Shown: in pieces, positions 1 through 8,698 of the stretch
How the letters are laid out: each line of letters begins with the position of its first letter
Position numbering within the stretch: position 1 is the first letter of the stretch
Origin: Chitinispirillaceae bacterium
Lineage (GTDB): Bacteria; Fibrobacterota; Chitinivibrionia; Chitinivibrionales; Chitinispirillaceae
DNA: 64,000 nucleotides
Assembly (NCBI GenBank): GCA_016932075.1
Contig: JAFGDP010000010.1
Coordinates: forward strand, 59,118 to 123,117
Direction: 5' to 3'
Position numbers and translations under genes: made by a program
Notes under the pieces: generated by a model
Told to the model about the DNA's origin: nothing
The model's input: only the letters and a program-made list of their open reading frames with translations
The model's database searches: none

Positions 1-125
1 CTTATTGTTATGGGACCCTTGATAAATAACGGGAAGTTCTTGAAGCTGCTTATGCTGGCAATATACTCCCATTACCGGGCGTAGTAATGGTCAGGTTTGT
101 CTTTTTATTGAGCAGAGGTTTCCGG

Positions 126-875
126 GTGAAACAGATATCTCAAGCGTTCCTTGTTGTTATTGCGCTCATGGCTATGGGCTGTTATACCCGTTTCGCCACA
201 TTTGACCAGGACCCGATGCACCCGGGACATCATACCGCCGCCGTTGATTCGACGGGCCAGAATAATCCGCGTGATTCTCTGGCGCCGGCAGAAGACGAGA
301 CATGCGTATGGGAGCGGGACCTGATGGGGTTTCCCTATCTGCGCTGCTACAAAGGGTATTATCCACGCGACTGGTATCGCTACAACTTTTCACCGTGGTG
401 GTATCATACCGACGAGTACCGGTACGACCCGCGCCGCCGCTGCCCTCCGTATTATTACTATGATCAAAATTGCGGGTGTTGCAGATACTATCTCAACAAT
501 CCTGTTCTTGAACGCTCCGCACGGCGGCCTTCGCGCAAACAGCCGCGCACCGACACCGTTCCAATCGATTCAGCCGCAATTGACTCCACCGACCGGGTCA
601 ACATATCCGCTTCAACACGGGTAACGGTCACCGCGCCGATTCACGGCCACGACAAAAAATCCAAGGTCTCACCAAAAGGCACGGCGCTTCTTGACACGCT
701 CGCGCAGCGGAAAGCGTCAACAGCCGATTCCTCTGCACAGGAAAAAAAACAAGCGGCTGCTGATTCCGTTGCTGTGGACAGTACCGCTAAGGTCAGCGAT
801 ACTGCGCGTACAAACAGGAATACCATCAAGACTCGAAAAGCGAAAAAAATCCGACGTTCAACAAGAGGCTTTTAA
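126..875 (+). CDS. Tyr/Cys-rich outer-membrane-type lipoprotein of unknown function
   Basis: I chose the GTG at 126, preceded by an AGAGG-like ribosome site; an in-frame ATG at 87 has none. From the GTG the protein begins with a short basic/hydrophobic stretch ending in a lipobox-like LMAMGC, so it is probably a lipoprotein. The middle is very rich in Tyr, Trp, Arg and Cys (WYRYNF, PPYYYYDQNCGCC). The C-terminal third is polar, Ser/Thr/Asp/Lys-rich and probably disordered, with repeated DS/DT pairs. It overlaps the following porin-like gene by one base (TAATG), so the two are likely co-translated. No family was recognised. Confidence 0.75.
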   Translation: MKQISQAFLVVIALMAMGCYTRFATFDQDPMHPGHHTAAVDSTGQNNPRDSLAPAEDETCVWERDLMGFPYLRCYKGYYPRDWYRYNFSPWWYHTDEYRYDPRRRCPPYYYYDQNCGCCRYYLNNPVLERSARRPSRKQPRTDTVPIDSAAIDSTDRVNISASTRVTVTAPIHGHDKKSKVSPKGTALLDTLAQRKASTADSSAQEKKQAAADSVAVDSTAKVSDTARTNRNTIKTRKAKKIRRSTRGF

Positions 876-2137
876 TGCGGGTCATTACGGCAACACTTCT
901 GTTCTGGTGCGTTTATGCCAGTGCTGATCCGACTATTAAAAACGCGGGGGTTGGAGACCGCGCCTATGGACTCGGCAACAATTTTACAGCCGTGTCAAAC
1001 GATTTCTCCGCCCTGTTCTGGAATCCGGCAGGTATGGCGTTCGTGCCGGTGCGCGAAGCCCATTTTGCCATGGATTGGAATAGGGAGGAAATGACAGGAT
1101 CTCTTGGCAATGCCGCAACAGACGCTGAGAAGCGGCATTTCAGAGTCTCAAGCTCCGGACTGCTTCGCTCCCTTCCAACAACCAGGGGCGGATTTGCATT
1201 CGCTCTCGGTTTTATGAGCCCCTGGCGTCTTGACGATTTAAATTATTCCAGAGGTGCCAACGTTTATCGTGGCATCGATCCAATCGAAGGAGAATGGGAC
1301 ACGATCATGCCCGGCGATACGGTAATCAGGTATCCCAATGATAAAAACGCGACCGGCAGCCTGAACCTCTGGAGCGCCGGCATGGGATGGCAGATCGCGC
1401 CTGGCCTGGGATTCGGATTCTCGCTGGGGCTTCTCACCGGAAGCGAAACAAAAAGCCGCAGTATTACCTCGTATCTGCATCAACGGCTGTTTGAGAATGT
1501 CGCCATCACCATGGATCGCGCTTATATCGGGTATGATCTGCGTGCCGGACTTCTTTACAAACCCGTCAAGCAATTCTCCCTCGGCTGCAGGATCGAGGTA
1601 CCCCGGTATGCGAAGGTAGCGGAAACCCGCAACGAGCTCTCTTCTTTTGGTACGTGGGACACGACATCGTTCGGCGTTTTAAAATCATCACTATCCGGCG
1701 GCCTCGGCTGTGCGCTGCATCTGCCGTTTGCCACCATCTCCGCCGATGCTGTCGGCAGGGCTCCGCTGCCCGACGCTCCGGCCACAACAGACGGATCTTA
1801 CTGCAAAGGAGGCGGGGGCGCGGGAATAGAGGTCCCGATACCCTGGCTTGCCAGCCTTGTTCGCGGAGGGTACGCGTACAGCCAGACCGATCTTTCCCCC
1901 ATGCATATCGTATGGGACGAAGAGGGGGTGGAAAACGAAGGCAACATCAGCGCTCTTCGTGACCGCCATCTTTTTACTGCCGGATACTCGCTGCTCATTG
2001 CCGGCGGCATACTCTTTGAAGCCGCGTATGGGTATCAAGCGTGGAAATTTCTGTACCGTGATCCCGACTGGGAAAACGGCATTACAGAGTCGCACCGTTG
2101 TCATCGCGCCATGGCTTCGGTATCCATACGATATTGA
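875..2137 (+). CDS. OmpP1/FadL/PorV-like outer-membrane beta-barrel protein
   Basis: 420 aa with an N-terminal signal peptide (cut near ASA-DPT). The mature start carries the pattern AGVGDRAYGLGNNFTAVSND followed by FWNPAGMAF, which is typical of the OmpP1/FadL-like and UPF0164/PorV families in Bacteroidetes, Fibrobacteres and relatives. Alternating amphipathic segments and a C-terminal aromatic/Arg end (SVSIRY) fit a barrel. The start overlaps the lipoprotein stop. The likely role is outer-membrane transport of hydrophobic solutes or export support; the substrate cannot be told from sequence. Confidence 0.82.
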   Translation: MRVITATLLFWCVYASADPTIKNAGVGDRAYGLGNNFTAVSNDFSALFWNPAGMAFVPVREAHFAMDWNREEMTGSLGNAATDAEKRHFRVSSSGLLRSLPTTRGGFAFALGFMSPWRLDDLNYSRGANVYRGIDPIEGEWDTIMPGDTVIRYPNDKNATGSLNLWSAGMGWQIAPGLGFGFSLGLLTGSETKSRSITSYLHQRLFENVAITMDRAYIGYDLRAGLLYKPVKQFSLGCRIEVPRYAKVAETRNELSSFGTWDTTSFGVLKSSLSGGLGCALHLPFATISADAVGRAPLPDAPATTDGSYCKGGGGAGIEVPIPWLASLVRGGYAYSQTDLSPMHIVWDEEGVENEGNISALRDRHLFTAGYSLLIAGGILFEAAYGYQAWKFLYRDPDWENGITESHRCHRAMASVSIRY

Positions 2138-2155
2138 CCTGATGGAATCCATCCC

Positions 2156-3823
2156 ATGGTCTCATTCAGGAAAAAGCTCCTTGACATCCAGCGTACCCTG
2201 TACCTCAGGAATCTGCGCCGGATACAGCAGACCCTGGTACCGGACAAAGCGCTCGACCGGTATTCCCGCGAGTACCACCGGTTTCTGCGGCGCTACCAGA
2301 CGATTGTCCCTTCAAGCACCTTGCTGCGCTCCGTGGTTGCAAGCGATGTCGTGTACCATGGCGATTATCATCCCCTGCGGCAGTCGCAGCGCTGCGTGCT
2401 GCGGATCCTGCGCGATATCGTGGACAAGAAACCGGTTATCCTCTGCCTCGAAATGTTCTATCGCGGGGACCAGGAATCCCTTGATCAGTTTATGCGAAAC
2501 GAACTGTCGGAAAAAGAGTTCCTGAAACGGATCGATTTTTCCCAAAAATGGGGATTCCGGTACGAGCACTGGAGGCCGGTCATTGATTTATGCAAAACAT
2601 GCCATGTGCCGGTATGCGGTTTTAACGAACCATCCGAGGGAAGGATGTCGCTGCGGCAGCGTGATGAGGGCGCCGCCGTCACCGTGGCGACGCTTGTAAT
2701 CAGAAATCCGGGCACCCTCGTGTATGCGGTTGACGGCGATTACCACATTTCACCCACCCACCTTCCGGCCCGCGTGGAAGAAAAACTACGTGCCCTCAGA
2801 ATCGAAGCCAGGCGCACGATCATTTACCAAAACGACGCCACGCTCTACTGGCAGCTTGCCGATGAGGGAAGGGAGGACGCCGATGTGCTGCAGATCAGCG
2901 AGGACAGTTTCTGCATCATTAATTCCACGCCCGCCAACAAGCTGCAATCATATCTGAATTGGCTGGATTATTCCGGAGACGCGTACCACCCCATGCACGA
3001 GGAGTGGGAAGATCTTTCGGACGAAACCGGCAATACTACCGTACCCGGCATCATCAAGACCATCTGCACGGCGCTCAACCTGCCCTGGCCCGAAGATGCC
3101 CTTGCCAGGCTTGAGATCTATTACGGCAAGCACCTTGACTTCATGGAAATGATCGGCGCGTCAAAAGAACTCTCCAGCCTGGAGCGGGAGGTCTGGAGAA
3201 AGATCAAAAAAGACGAAGGGTTCCTGCTGGAATTTACCAGGGACGGTGCCGACCATTACCTTATCTATCTTCCCAACTCGAGCCTTAACAGCGCGGCCGA
3301 AGAGGCCGCCCACTTTATCAATGCGGTCATGCGCGGCCCGTATAAAAGACCCCGCTCGCCATTCGACCGCTTTTATGCCACGGTCATGACCGAAGCGATC
3401 GGCTTTTTCGGCTCCAAGCTGATCAATGAGCGTCGCAAAGTGCAGACCGTGTGCGGCCTCAGGAACTATATCGGTTCGTTCAAAAAAGCGAAGCGGCAGC
3501 CCACTAAAGCCCAGCGGGCCAGAATCGACCTCTGCCATTTACTGCTCAGGCACCGCTATTATGAGCATACCACAAACGATCCTGCCGAGTATGAGCGCAG
3601 GTTCGGCCCTGTATATGCTGACCGGAGCGGTCTCGCCGTGGAGTTTGCCACACAACTCGGGTATATTCTCGGTGACCGGCTCTATTACACGGTGAAAAAG
3701 AGAAGGTTCCCGCTCAAGAACATCCTCGACCTTTTTTCCGAAGACTTCAGCCCGCCGCGCAAGGCGTTTGTCCGGTACCTCGAACTGACCGCTGCGGTTT
3801 CAAAGCGGCGGGCACACGCATGA
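2156..3823 (+). CDS. ChaN/Tiki-superfamily domain protein with extra C-terminal domain
   Basis: 555 aa without a signal peptide. Residues about 60-260 match the ChaN (DUF399) haem-binding/Tiki-like fold: a GDYHPL motif near residue 69, LCLEMFYRGDQ, a WGFRYEHWRPVIDL stretch and a late VDGDYHISP. Classical ChaN proteins are lipoproteins of roughly 280 aa, so this one is about twice as long and apparently cytoplasmic. The C-terminal 260 residues are helical and charged and were not recognised. It starts 18 bases after the porin gene and its stop overlaps the following small remnant. The domain call is fairly secure; the function (iron/haem handling or peptidase-like) is inference. Confidence 0.7.
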   Translation: MVSFRKKLLDIQRTLYLRNLRRIQQTLVPDKALDRYSREYHRFLRRYQTIVPSSTLLRSVVASDVVYHGDYHPLRQSQRCVLRILRDIVDKKPVILCLEMFYRGDQESLDQFMRNELSEKEFLKRIDFSQKWGFRYEHWRPVIDLCKTCHVPVCGFNEPSEGRMSLRQRDEGAAVTVATLVIRNPGTLVYAVDGDYHISPTHLPARVEEKLRALRIEARRTIIYQNDATLYWQLADEGREDADVLQISEDSFCIINSTPANKLQSYLNWLDYSGDAYHPMHEEWEDLSDETGNTTVPGIIKTICTALNLPWPEDALARLEIYYGKHLDFMEMIGASKELSSLEREVWRKIKKDEGFLLEFTRDGADHYLIYLPNSSLNSAAEEAAHFINAVMRGPYKRPRSPFDRFYATVMTEAIGFFGSKLINERRKVQTVCGLRNYIGSFKKAKRQPTKAQRARIDLCHLLLRHRYYEHTTNDPAEYERRFGPVYADRSGLAVEFATQLGYILGDRLYYTVKKRRFPLKNILDLFSEDFSPPRKAFVRYLELTAAVSKRRAHA

Positions 3824-4002
3824 TCAGCGTCATCGTCCCGATTTCCCCGCTTGAGGGAGAAGGGCTGGAGCCGTATCGTACGCTTATACTGCCGCCGGGC
3901 CATCGCCGTGGTGGCCTGTTTGTGGCCGAAGGTTCGCTCGTTGTGAAGCGGTTCCCTGAAAGCCGGCTGGGCGCGATTGTCCTGTACGAGGCAATGCGGT
4001 AA
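3820..4002 (+). pseudogene. Truncated SpoU/TrmH-type RNA methyltransferase (N-terminal part only)
   Basis: A 60-codon frame opening inside the upstream gene's stop (ATGA). Its sequence, with EPYRTL followed by GLFVAEGSLVVKRFPES, resembles the N-terminal substrate-binding region of SpoU-family RNA 2'-O-methyltransferases, where an FVAEG.kVV.RLLES pattern is usual. The frame stops before any catalytic SPOUT domain, and no continuation is visible in the other frames before the next promoter. It is either a decayed gene or a reused small protein. Family resemblance is from memory of the motif. Confidence 0.5.
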
Positions 4003-4091
4003 AGGATGCTCACGGGAAAAACCATACCCAGAATGTCGTTGTCTGCTTGTACTTGCCGAAAATCCTTCGTGATTGCCGGTGCAGTCAGTTA

Positions 4092-4120
4092 TTGACATCC
4101 TCTCTTGTTAGATATATTAT
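4092..4120 (+). promoter_or_regulatory. Sigma-70-type promoter of the SWIB gene
   Basis: TTGACA (4092-4097), a 17-bp spacer, then TATTAT (4115-4120). This is an almost perfect housekeeping promoter about 48 bases before the SWIB start codon, with transcription predicted near 4127. Confidence 0.75.
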
Positions 4121-4167
4121 ACATGCAGCGGTCTGTTTGAACCAATAACTCAACCAAGGAGCTCCTG

Positions 4168-4467
4168 ATGGCAGCAGCAAAAAAGAAGGGCGCGAAAAAA
4201 CCAGTGAAGAAAGCCGCAAAAGCAAACAGCGCTTTCATGAAACCGATGAAACCGGACCAGGCCCTGGCCGCGATCGTCGGATCCACGCCCATACCGAGAA
4301 CCGAAATAACGAAAAAACTCTGGGCCTACATAAAGAAAAATCGCCTTCAGGATAAAGTTAACAAACGCAATATCAATGCGGACGGCAATCTACAACCCGT
4401 GTTCGGCGGTAAAAAGACCGTCTCAATGTTTGAAATGACCAAACTTGTCGGCAAGCACCTTTCCTAA
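4168..4467 (+). CDS. SWIB/MDM2-domain protein with Lys/Ala-rich N-terminus
   Basis: 99 aa. Residues 1-25 are Lys/Ala-rich and histone-H1-like (KKKGAKKPVKKAAK). Residues about 25-99 form a complete SWIB domain (IPRTEITKKLWAYIKKN, then KRNINADGNLQPVFGG and MFEMTKLVGKHL). Stand-alone SWIB proteins occur in several bacterial phyla and are thought to be chromatin or nucleoid associated; the exact role is unknown. A good ribosome site (CAAGGAG) precedes the ATG. It has its own promoter and terminator, so it is monocistronic and probably well expressed. Confidence 0.92.
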   Translation: MAAAKKKGAKKPVKKAAKANSAFMKPMKPDQALAAIVGSTPIPRTEITKKLWAYIKKNRLQDKVNKRNINADGNLQPVFGGKKTVSMFEMTKLVGKHLS

Positions 4468-4477
4468 TCCAACGCTG

Positions 4478-4513
4478 GCATCCCGGTTTGTATCACACAA
4501 CAAACCGGGATGC
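4478..4513 (+). other. Perfect 14-bp hairpin after the SWIB gene
   Basis: Arms 4478-4491 and 4500-4513 are exact inverted repeats (GCATCCCGGTTTGT and complement) around an 8-base loop. It is not followed directly by a T-run and touches the next hairpin. It probably stabilises the SWIB mRNA 3' end or assists termination. Confidence 0.65.
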
Positions 4514-4574
4514 GTCACGTGCCCTTGTGGTTTTCTATGAAGGCACCAAGTGGGTTATCGTGACGCACTTTTTT
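4512..4574 (+). terminator. Intrinsic terminator of the SWIB gene
   Basis: GCGTCACG (4512-4519) pairs with CGTGACGC (4559-4566), followed by AC and six T (4569-4574). The loop between them can form further pairing. It lies 14 bases before rnhA, so rnhA transcription must either read through or start inside this segment. Confidence 0.65.
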
Positions 4575-4587
4575 CCCGCCGCCTTCC

Positions 4588-5046
4588 ATGAAAAGAATTA
4601 CTGTGTTTACTGACGGCGCGTGTTCCGGCAATCCCGGACCAGGCGGGTATGGCGTCATTCTCCGCTACAACAACCATGAAAAGGTGATCTCCGGAGGTTT
4701 TCGAAAAACCACCAACAATCGCATGGAGCTGTATGCGGCCATTGTGGCCCTCGAGTCGCTCAAGGAACCGTGCGACGTGACCATGGTGACCGATTCCCAG
4801 TATCTGGTGCACGCCGTAGAAAAGGGATGGCTGCGCGCCTGGAAGGCCAAGGACTGGCGAAAAAGCGGCAAGGGAAGGGTATTGAACATTGATCTGTGGG
4901 AACGGCTGCTCGCACATCTCAATAAGCACAAGGTCTCGTTCATCTGGATCAGGGGACATGCAGGCCATGCGGAAAATGAGCGGTGCGACGCAATGGCCGT
5001 TGCGGCAAGCCTGGCGCCGCACCTTCCCGAGGACAGCGGATATTGA
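4588..5046 (+). CDS. rnhA: Ribonuclease HI
   Basis: 152 aa, full length for the family. It cleaves the RNA strand of RNA-DNA hybrids during replication and repair. Catalytic acids are visible: Asp in [14 protein letters not shown], Glu in NNRMELYAA, Asp in TDSQYL and Asp in [16 protein letters not shown] gives the histidine loop. The ATG at 4588 is the natural start at the conserved N-terminal KRITVFTDG. It stands alone between the SWIB terminator and a convergent gene. Confidence 0.96.
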   Translation: MKRITVFTDGACSGNPGPGGYGVILRYNNHEKVISGGFRKTTNNRMELYAAIVALESLKEPCDVTMVTDSQYLVHAVEKGWLRAWKAKDWRKSGKGRVLNIDLWERLLAHLNKHKVSFIWIRGHAGHAENERCDAMAVAASLAPHLPEDSGY

Positions 5047-5136
5047 CGCTGCATGCCGTCCGTGTGGAGCGGCTTGTTTGAGTGCAGGACAAAAAAGCAT
5101 CGTTGCCCTCATCGTCATGAAAAGGAGGTCGGTACC

Positions 5137-5217
5137 GTGTCCATGGCCACCAATAAAATCACCGAAACAGAAAAGCGTGGACGGATATCTACCTTCCTCT
5201 CAACACTGGATAAGTGA
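5137..5217 (+). CDS. Possible 26-residue small ORF
   Basis: An AAAAGGAGGT ribosome site (5120-5129) precedes a GTG at 5137 and an in-frame ATG at 5143, opening a frame that ends at a TGA at 5215-5217. The peptide is hydrophilic (ITETEKRGR then FLSTLDK). It lies in the 250-base gap between convergent rnhA and the FmdB-like gene, and nothing else was recognised there. It could be a small protein, the start of a truncated gene, or chance; only the ribosome site supports it. Confidence 0.28.
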   Translation: MSMATNKITETEKRGRISTFLSTLDK

Positions 5218-5297
5218 CCGCACGAAAGGGTGCTCTGCTACAGAAACCGCTCCACCTCGGCCTTGAGCTGCGCCATCGCCGTTGTCCGACCTATTAT

Positions 5298-5822
5298 TTA
5301 CATATCATAAATCGTCTCGTCCCGCAGCGGCGCCCGCCGTTTCAGGGTTTTTGCCGCTCCGCCAGCGCCCGCGCCATCGAGCTTGAACAGGTCGTTCTCG
5401 TCAAGATCGCCCATCTCCGCCTCGAGCGACTCAGGATCAGCCCCAGCCTCGAGCTTTGCCAGCGCGTCCTCCATCTTGTCGCCGAGTTTGAGCCCGGTCA
5501 TGGCGGAAAACTTGCGCATGAGGTCGGCCGCCTGGCGCGGGTTGTTCTCGTCAATGTTCTCGGCCTCGGACGCGAGCGCCTCCATGGCTCTTTCCATGCG
5601 GCTCTCGTCGATCGGCAGATCCGGCATGCCCTCCACAGACCCGCCTTCTCCATTGTCTCCCCTTTTCGCGGCCTTGCCCGTGACCGCGAACCGCGAAACC
5701 ATGCGGGAAAGGTCCGGCCGCCTGCATTTGGGGCATGCCGGAATTTTTTCGGTGTTCACGGATTTTGAAAGAAACGTGAAGATCGTGTTACAGTCAGGAC
5801 AGTAAAACTCATACATCGGCAT
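5298..5822 (-). CDS. FmdB-type zinc-ribbon protein
   Basis: 174 aa from the ATG at 5822, chosen because GAGGAGG lies nine bases upstream; a longer frame starts upstream without such a site. The N-terminus MPMYEFYCPDCNTIF and a second CPKC form the CxxC...CxxC zinc ribbon of the FmdB family. The C-terminal hundred residues are acidic and helical (MERAMEALASEAENID, AEMGDLDENDLFK) and probably partly disordered. The family has regulatory-protein annotations but no firm biochemical role. It follows trpC on the same strand by 57 bases. Confidence 0.8.
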   Translation of the reverse strand: MPMYEFYCPDCNTIFTFLSKSVNTEKIPACPKCRRPDLSRMVSRFAVTGKAAKRGDNGEGGSVEGMPDLPIDESRMERAMEALASEAENIDENNPRQAADLMRKFSAMTGLKLGDKMEDALAKLEAGADPESLEAEMGDLDENDLFKLDGAGAGGAAKTLKRRAPLRDETIYDM

Positions 5823-5879
5823 ATAATGAATCCTCCTCGAATTTCTCAATACGATGCGGACGACCGACCCGGTCGGCCC

Positions 5880-6644
5880 CTATTCCTCAAGAGACAATTC
5901 CCTGATCAATCCCTTCACCTCATTGCTGCGCATAAGGGATTCGCCCACCAGAAGCGCGCGAACGCCGGCATCACGCAGCAGGCGAGCATCCGACGCACCA
6001 CTGATCCCGCTCTCACTGACCACGGACACCCCCTCGGGAATATGCCCCATGAGTTCAAGCGTGGTACGAAGGTCTGTCGCAAACGAGAAAAGATCGCGGT
6101 TATTGATGCCGAGCATTGGCGGACTCACCCGCATGACTTTGTCAAGCTCGTTTACCCCGTGCAGTTCAATGAGCGCTTCAACGGCAAGCTCCCGCGCGGC
6201 CTGGTACAGATCAGCAAGCTGTCCCGGTTCGAGCGCCTCGGCAATGAGCAGCATGGCGTCGGCGCCCATTGCCGCAGTCTGCTCAACCTGCAGCGGATCA
6301 ATGATGAAATCCTTGCGCAACACCGGCAGGCTGCTTGTTTCACTTACCGCAGTCAGATAGTCGGGATGTCCCTGGAAAAACTTCTCATCAGTCAGGACCG
6401 ACAAGGCGCTCGCGCCGCCTTGCTCATAGGCCCGTGCAATCGCGACCGGGTCAAAGTCATGCCGTATGACCCCTTTTGACGGCGACGCTTTTTTAATTTC
6501 CGCGATGACGGAAAGATAAGGCCGCTTGTCAAGCGCCTTACAGAAAGAACGTCCGGGTGACGCGCGCCCGGGGAACCGCCGGTGACGAAGCTGCGCGACT
6601 TCGGCTTTTTTCTGCTCCAGAATTGTATCCAAAAAGGTCGGCAT
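5880..6644 (-). CDS. trpC: Indole-3-glycerol phosphate synthase
   Basis: 254 aa TIM barrel closing the indole ring from CdRP in tryptophan synthesis. Family signatures in order: VIAEIKKASPSKG near 45, SVLTDEKFFQG near 82, LRKDFIIDP near 110, AMLLIAEAL, then GINNRDL and VSESGIS. GAGGAAAG lies before the ATG. It is on the same strand as trpG and trpE but separated from them by an opposite-strand GH105 gene of about 1.8 kb. Confidence 0.96.
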   Translation of the reverse strand: MPTFLDTILEQKKAEVAQLRHRRFPGRASPGRSFCKALDKRPYLSVIAEIKKASPSKGVIRHDFDPVAIARAYEQGGASALSVLTDEKFFQGHPDYLTAVSETSSLPVLRKDFIIDPLQVEQTAAMGADAMLLIAEALEPGQLADLYQAARELAVEALIELHGVNELDKVMRVSPPMLGINNRDLFSFATDLRTTLELMGHIPEGVSVVSESGISGASDARLLRDAGVRALLVGESLMRSNEVKGLIRELSLEE

Positions 6645-6843
6645 ACGATCTTTCTTTCCTCAATAATTATTGCTACCGATGCTGAAAAATAAATCATTGC
6701 TCGCAAAAAGGGCGCATTACCTGCAGAATGGTGATTACCCTCCTCGCTAAGGCCCTCGCTTGTTTTCGTTTACACCAGTAAACATTTTCAGCTTCCAAAT
6801 CACCCTCATCTCCCCTGTCTGCCCTATATTATATGACAACACC

Positions 6844-8670
6844 ATGTCCGCGAATCGCCTATCCAACCTACCATTTTTCCGCCACGCCATCGGTTTGTCG
6901 CTGGTGCTCACAGCCGCTGTTTTTTCAACCTCGGACACGCTTCCCCAAAAAGCGCAGATAATCAACCAGATACGCCGGGTGAACGACTACTGGATGCTGC
7001 GCAATCCCGACTACGGCACCAACGAGTGGGACCGCGCAACCTACTACAGCGGCCTGGTTCCCCTGTACACGACCCTGCATCAACAGCACCACTATGACTA
7101 TGCGGTCAACTGGGCAACGCAGCACAACTGGGAACTTAACGGGGGCGTCTCCACGCGGCATGCCGACAACCACTGTGCAGGCCAGGCCTATATCATGCTC
7201 CATGCGATCGAGCCTGCTGCGCAGCGGATCGCCGCGATCAGCGAAAGCATCCGTCTCATGGTTGCCGGCTCAAAAATCGACGACTGGTGGTGGTGCGACG
7301 CATTGCACATGGCGCCTCCGGTGTTCGCGGCCCTGGGAATACTGCAAAACGACGATGCTTACTTTTCCCGGCTGCATGCAATGTGGAACGATACCAAGGT
7401 ACGGCGCAGACTATGGTGCACCACGGATCATCTCTGGTTCCGCGACGAGACGTATCTGCCGCCTAACCTGACGCCGGGCGGCAAGCACATCCACTGGAGC
7501 CGAGGCAATGGATGGGTGTTTGCAGGCCTTGCCAAAGTACTCTCGATCCTGCCCCAAAATGCCCCTGGCCGCGACGCCTATATCACCGAATTCAGGGAAA
7601 TGGCTGCGGCGCTCAGGCAGGTCCAGCGCAATGACGGTTTCTGGAACTCAAGCCTGGTCGATCCTGACCAGTATGGCGGTCCCGAAGCAAGCGGCACCTC
7701 GTTTTTCACCTTTGGCATGGCATGGGGCATCAACAACGGGTATCTCGGCGACACCGCATATCTCCCTGTTGCCGCCAGAGCATGGAACGCCTTGAACGGC
7801 GTTGCCGTGCATCCGGACGGCATGCTCGGCTATTGCCAGGCCATTGCGGCAGGGCCCGGACCAAGCAGCTATAACGACACCAAGGACTATGCGGTCGGCG
7901 CGTTCGTACTAGCAGGATGCGAACTGCTCAGGCTCGCGCCGGGCACGTTTCCCGACACAACCAACCTTGCGCCCGGCACGATATGGGGGTACTCATCCCA
8001 GCAGGACGGAAACGAGGCCGGCTTGGCAGTGGACGGCAGTTTGCTTACGCGGTGGTCAGCACAGGGGTATCCCCAATGGATTGAAATCGATCTAGGCCAG
8101 CAGAAGGCGCTGCACACCATTGAGCTTCACTTTCTGGAAAATCGCGCCTATCGTTATACGCTGCAGACACGGTTTCTGCCCGAGCAAAGCTATACCATGC
8201 TTGTTGACAGCACCGACAACACCACGGGCGGCAAGCACATCATTCCGTTCAACAACCATGCCGCGCGCCATATCCGTTTGACCATAACCGGCGCCTCAGG
8301 CTACAGCGGCGACTGGGTCAGCGTAAGCGACATGCGCGTTTTAGGCGGCGACCTTGTGCCTGTTATCCGGAAGAAGAATCAGGAAAACGTTCCGGATATT
8401 AACGTGTCCACACTGGCAAACGGCGCCATTGTTCTGGATATTCCCGCCACAGTGCCCCCAGACGCGCGAATAACGTATGCGCTCTTTTCCCTGGCCGGAA
8501 AAAGAGTCATGGAGAATACGGTTCCTGCGGAAAACAGTAAACCGATCATACTATACCCTGAAACAGGCAGGGGAATATATCTGCTACAGTACAGGATCGG
8601 CAGGAATCATGCGGCACACGCAGTCACAAAAGGGGGTGTCTTCCTTAAAACGGCTGTACAGGGCCGGTAG
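6844..8670 (+). CDS. Secreted GH105-type unsaturated glucuronyl/galacturonyl hydrolase with discoidin domain
   Basis: I start at the ATG at 6844, which gives a signal peptide (basic start, LVLTAAVFS core); an upstream TTG frame adds an unlikely leader. No clear ribosome site precedes the ATG, and a TATATT box about 15 bases upstream hints at a very short leader. Residues about 35-370 are a GH88/GH105 (alpha/alpha)6 barrel: ATYYSGLVPLY, RHADNHCAGQ, and DDWWWCDALHMAPP with the likely catalytic Asp near 152, then HWSRGNGWVFAGL. Residues about 380-505 look like an F5/8 type C carbohydrate-binding domain (WSAQGYPQWIEIDLG). The last 80 residues resemble a C-terminal sorting tail. It probably removes unsaturated uronic acids from pectin or glycan fragments. 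Confidence 0.88.
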   Translation: MSANRLSNLPFFRHAIGLSLVLTAAVFSTSDTLPQKAQIINQIRRVNDYWMLRNPDYGTNEWDRATYYSGLVPLYTTLHQQHHYDYAVNWATQHNWELNGGVSTRHADNHCAGQAYIMLHAIEPAAQRIAAISESIRLMVAGSKIDDWWWCDALHMAPPVFAALGILQNDDAYFSRLHAMWNDTKVRRRLWCTTDHLWFRDETYLPPNLTPGGKHIHWSRGNGWVFAGLAKVLSILPQNAPGRDAYITEFREMAAALRQVQRNDGFWNSSLVDPDQYGGPEASGTSFFTFGMAWGINNGYLGDTAYLPVAARAWNALNGVAVHPDGMLGYCQAIAAGPGPSSYNDTKDYAVGAFVLAGCELLRLAPGTFPDTTNLAPGTIWGYSSQQDGNEAGLAVDGSLLTRWSAQGYPQWIEIDLGQQKALHTIELHFLENRAYRYTLQTRFLPEQSYTMLVDSTDNTTGGKHIIPFNNHAARHIRLTITGASGYSGDWVSVSDMRVLGGDLVPVIRKKNQENVPDINVSTLANGAIVLDIPATVPPDARITYALFSLAGKRVMENTVPAENSKPIILYPETGRGIYLLQYRIGRNHAAHAVTKGGVFLKTAVQGR

Positions 8671-8698
8671 GGCGCTCTCAATCACCTGATGAGCGGGT

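Noticed and set aside
1..84. End of an upstream gene at the left window edge
   Set aside because: A frame open from base 1 to a TAG at 82-84 gives only 27 residues with no recognisable motif, so it cannot be supported.
6760..6843. Upstream TTG start of the GH105 gene
   Set aside because: It would place 28 residues before a good signal peptide; the ATG at 6844 gives a normal secretion signal.
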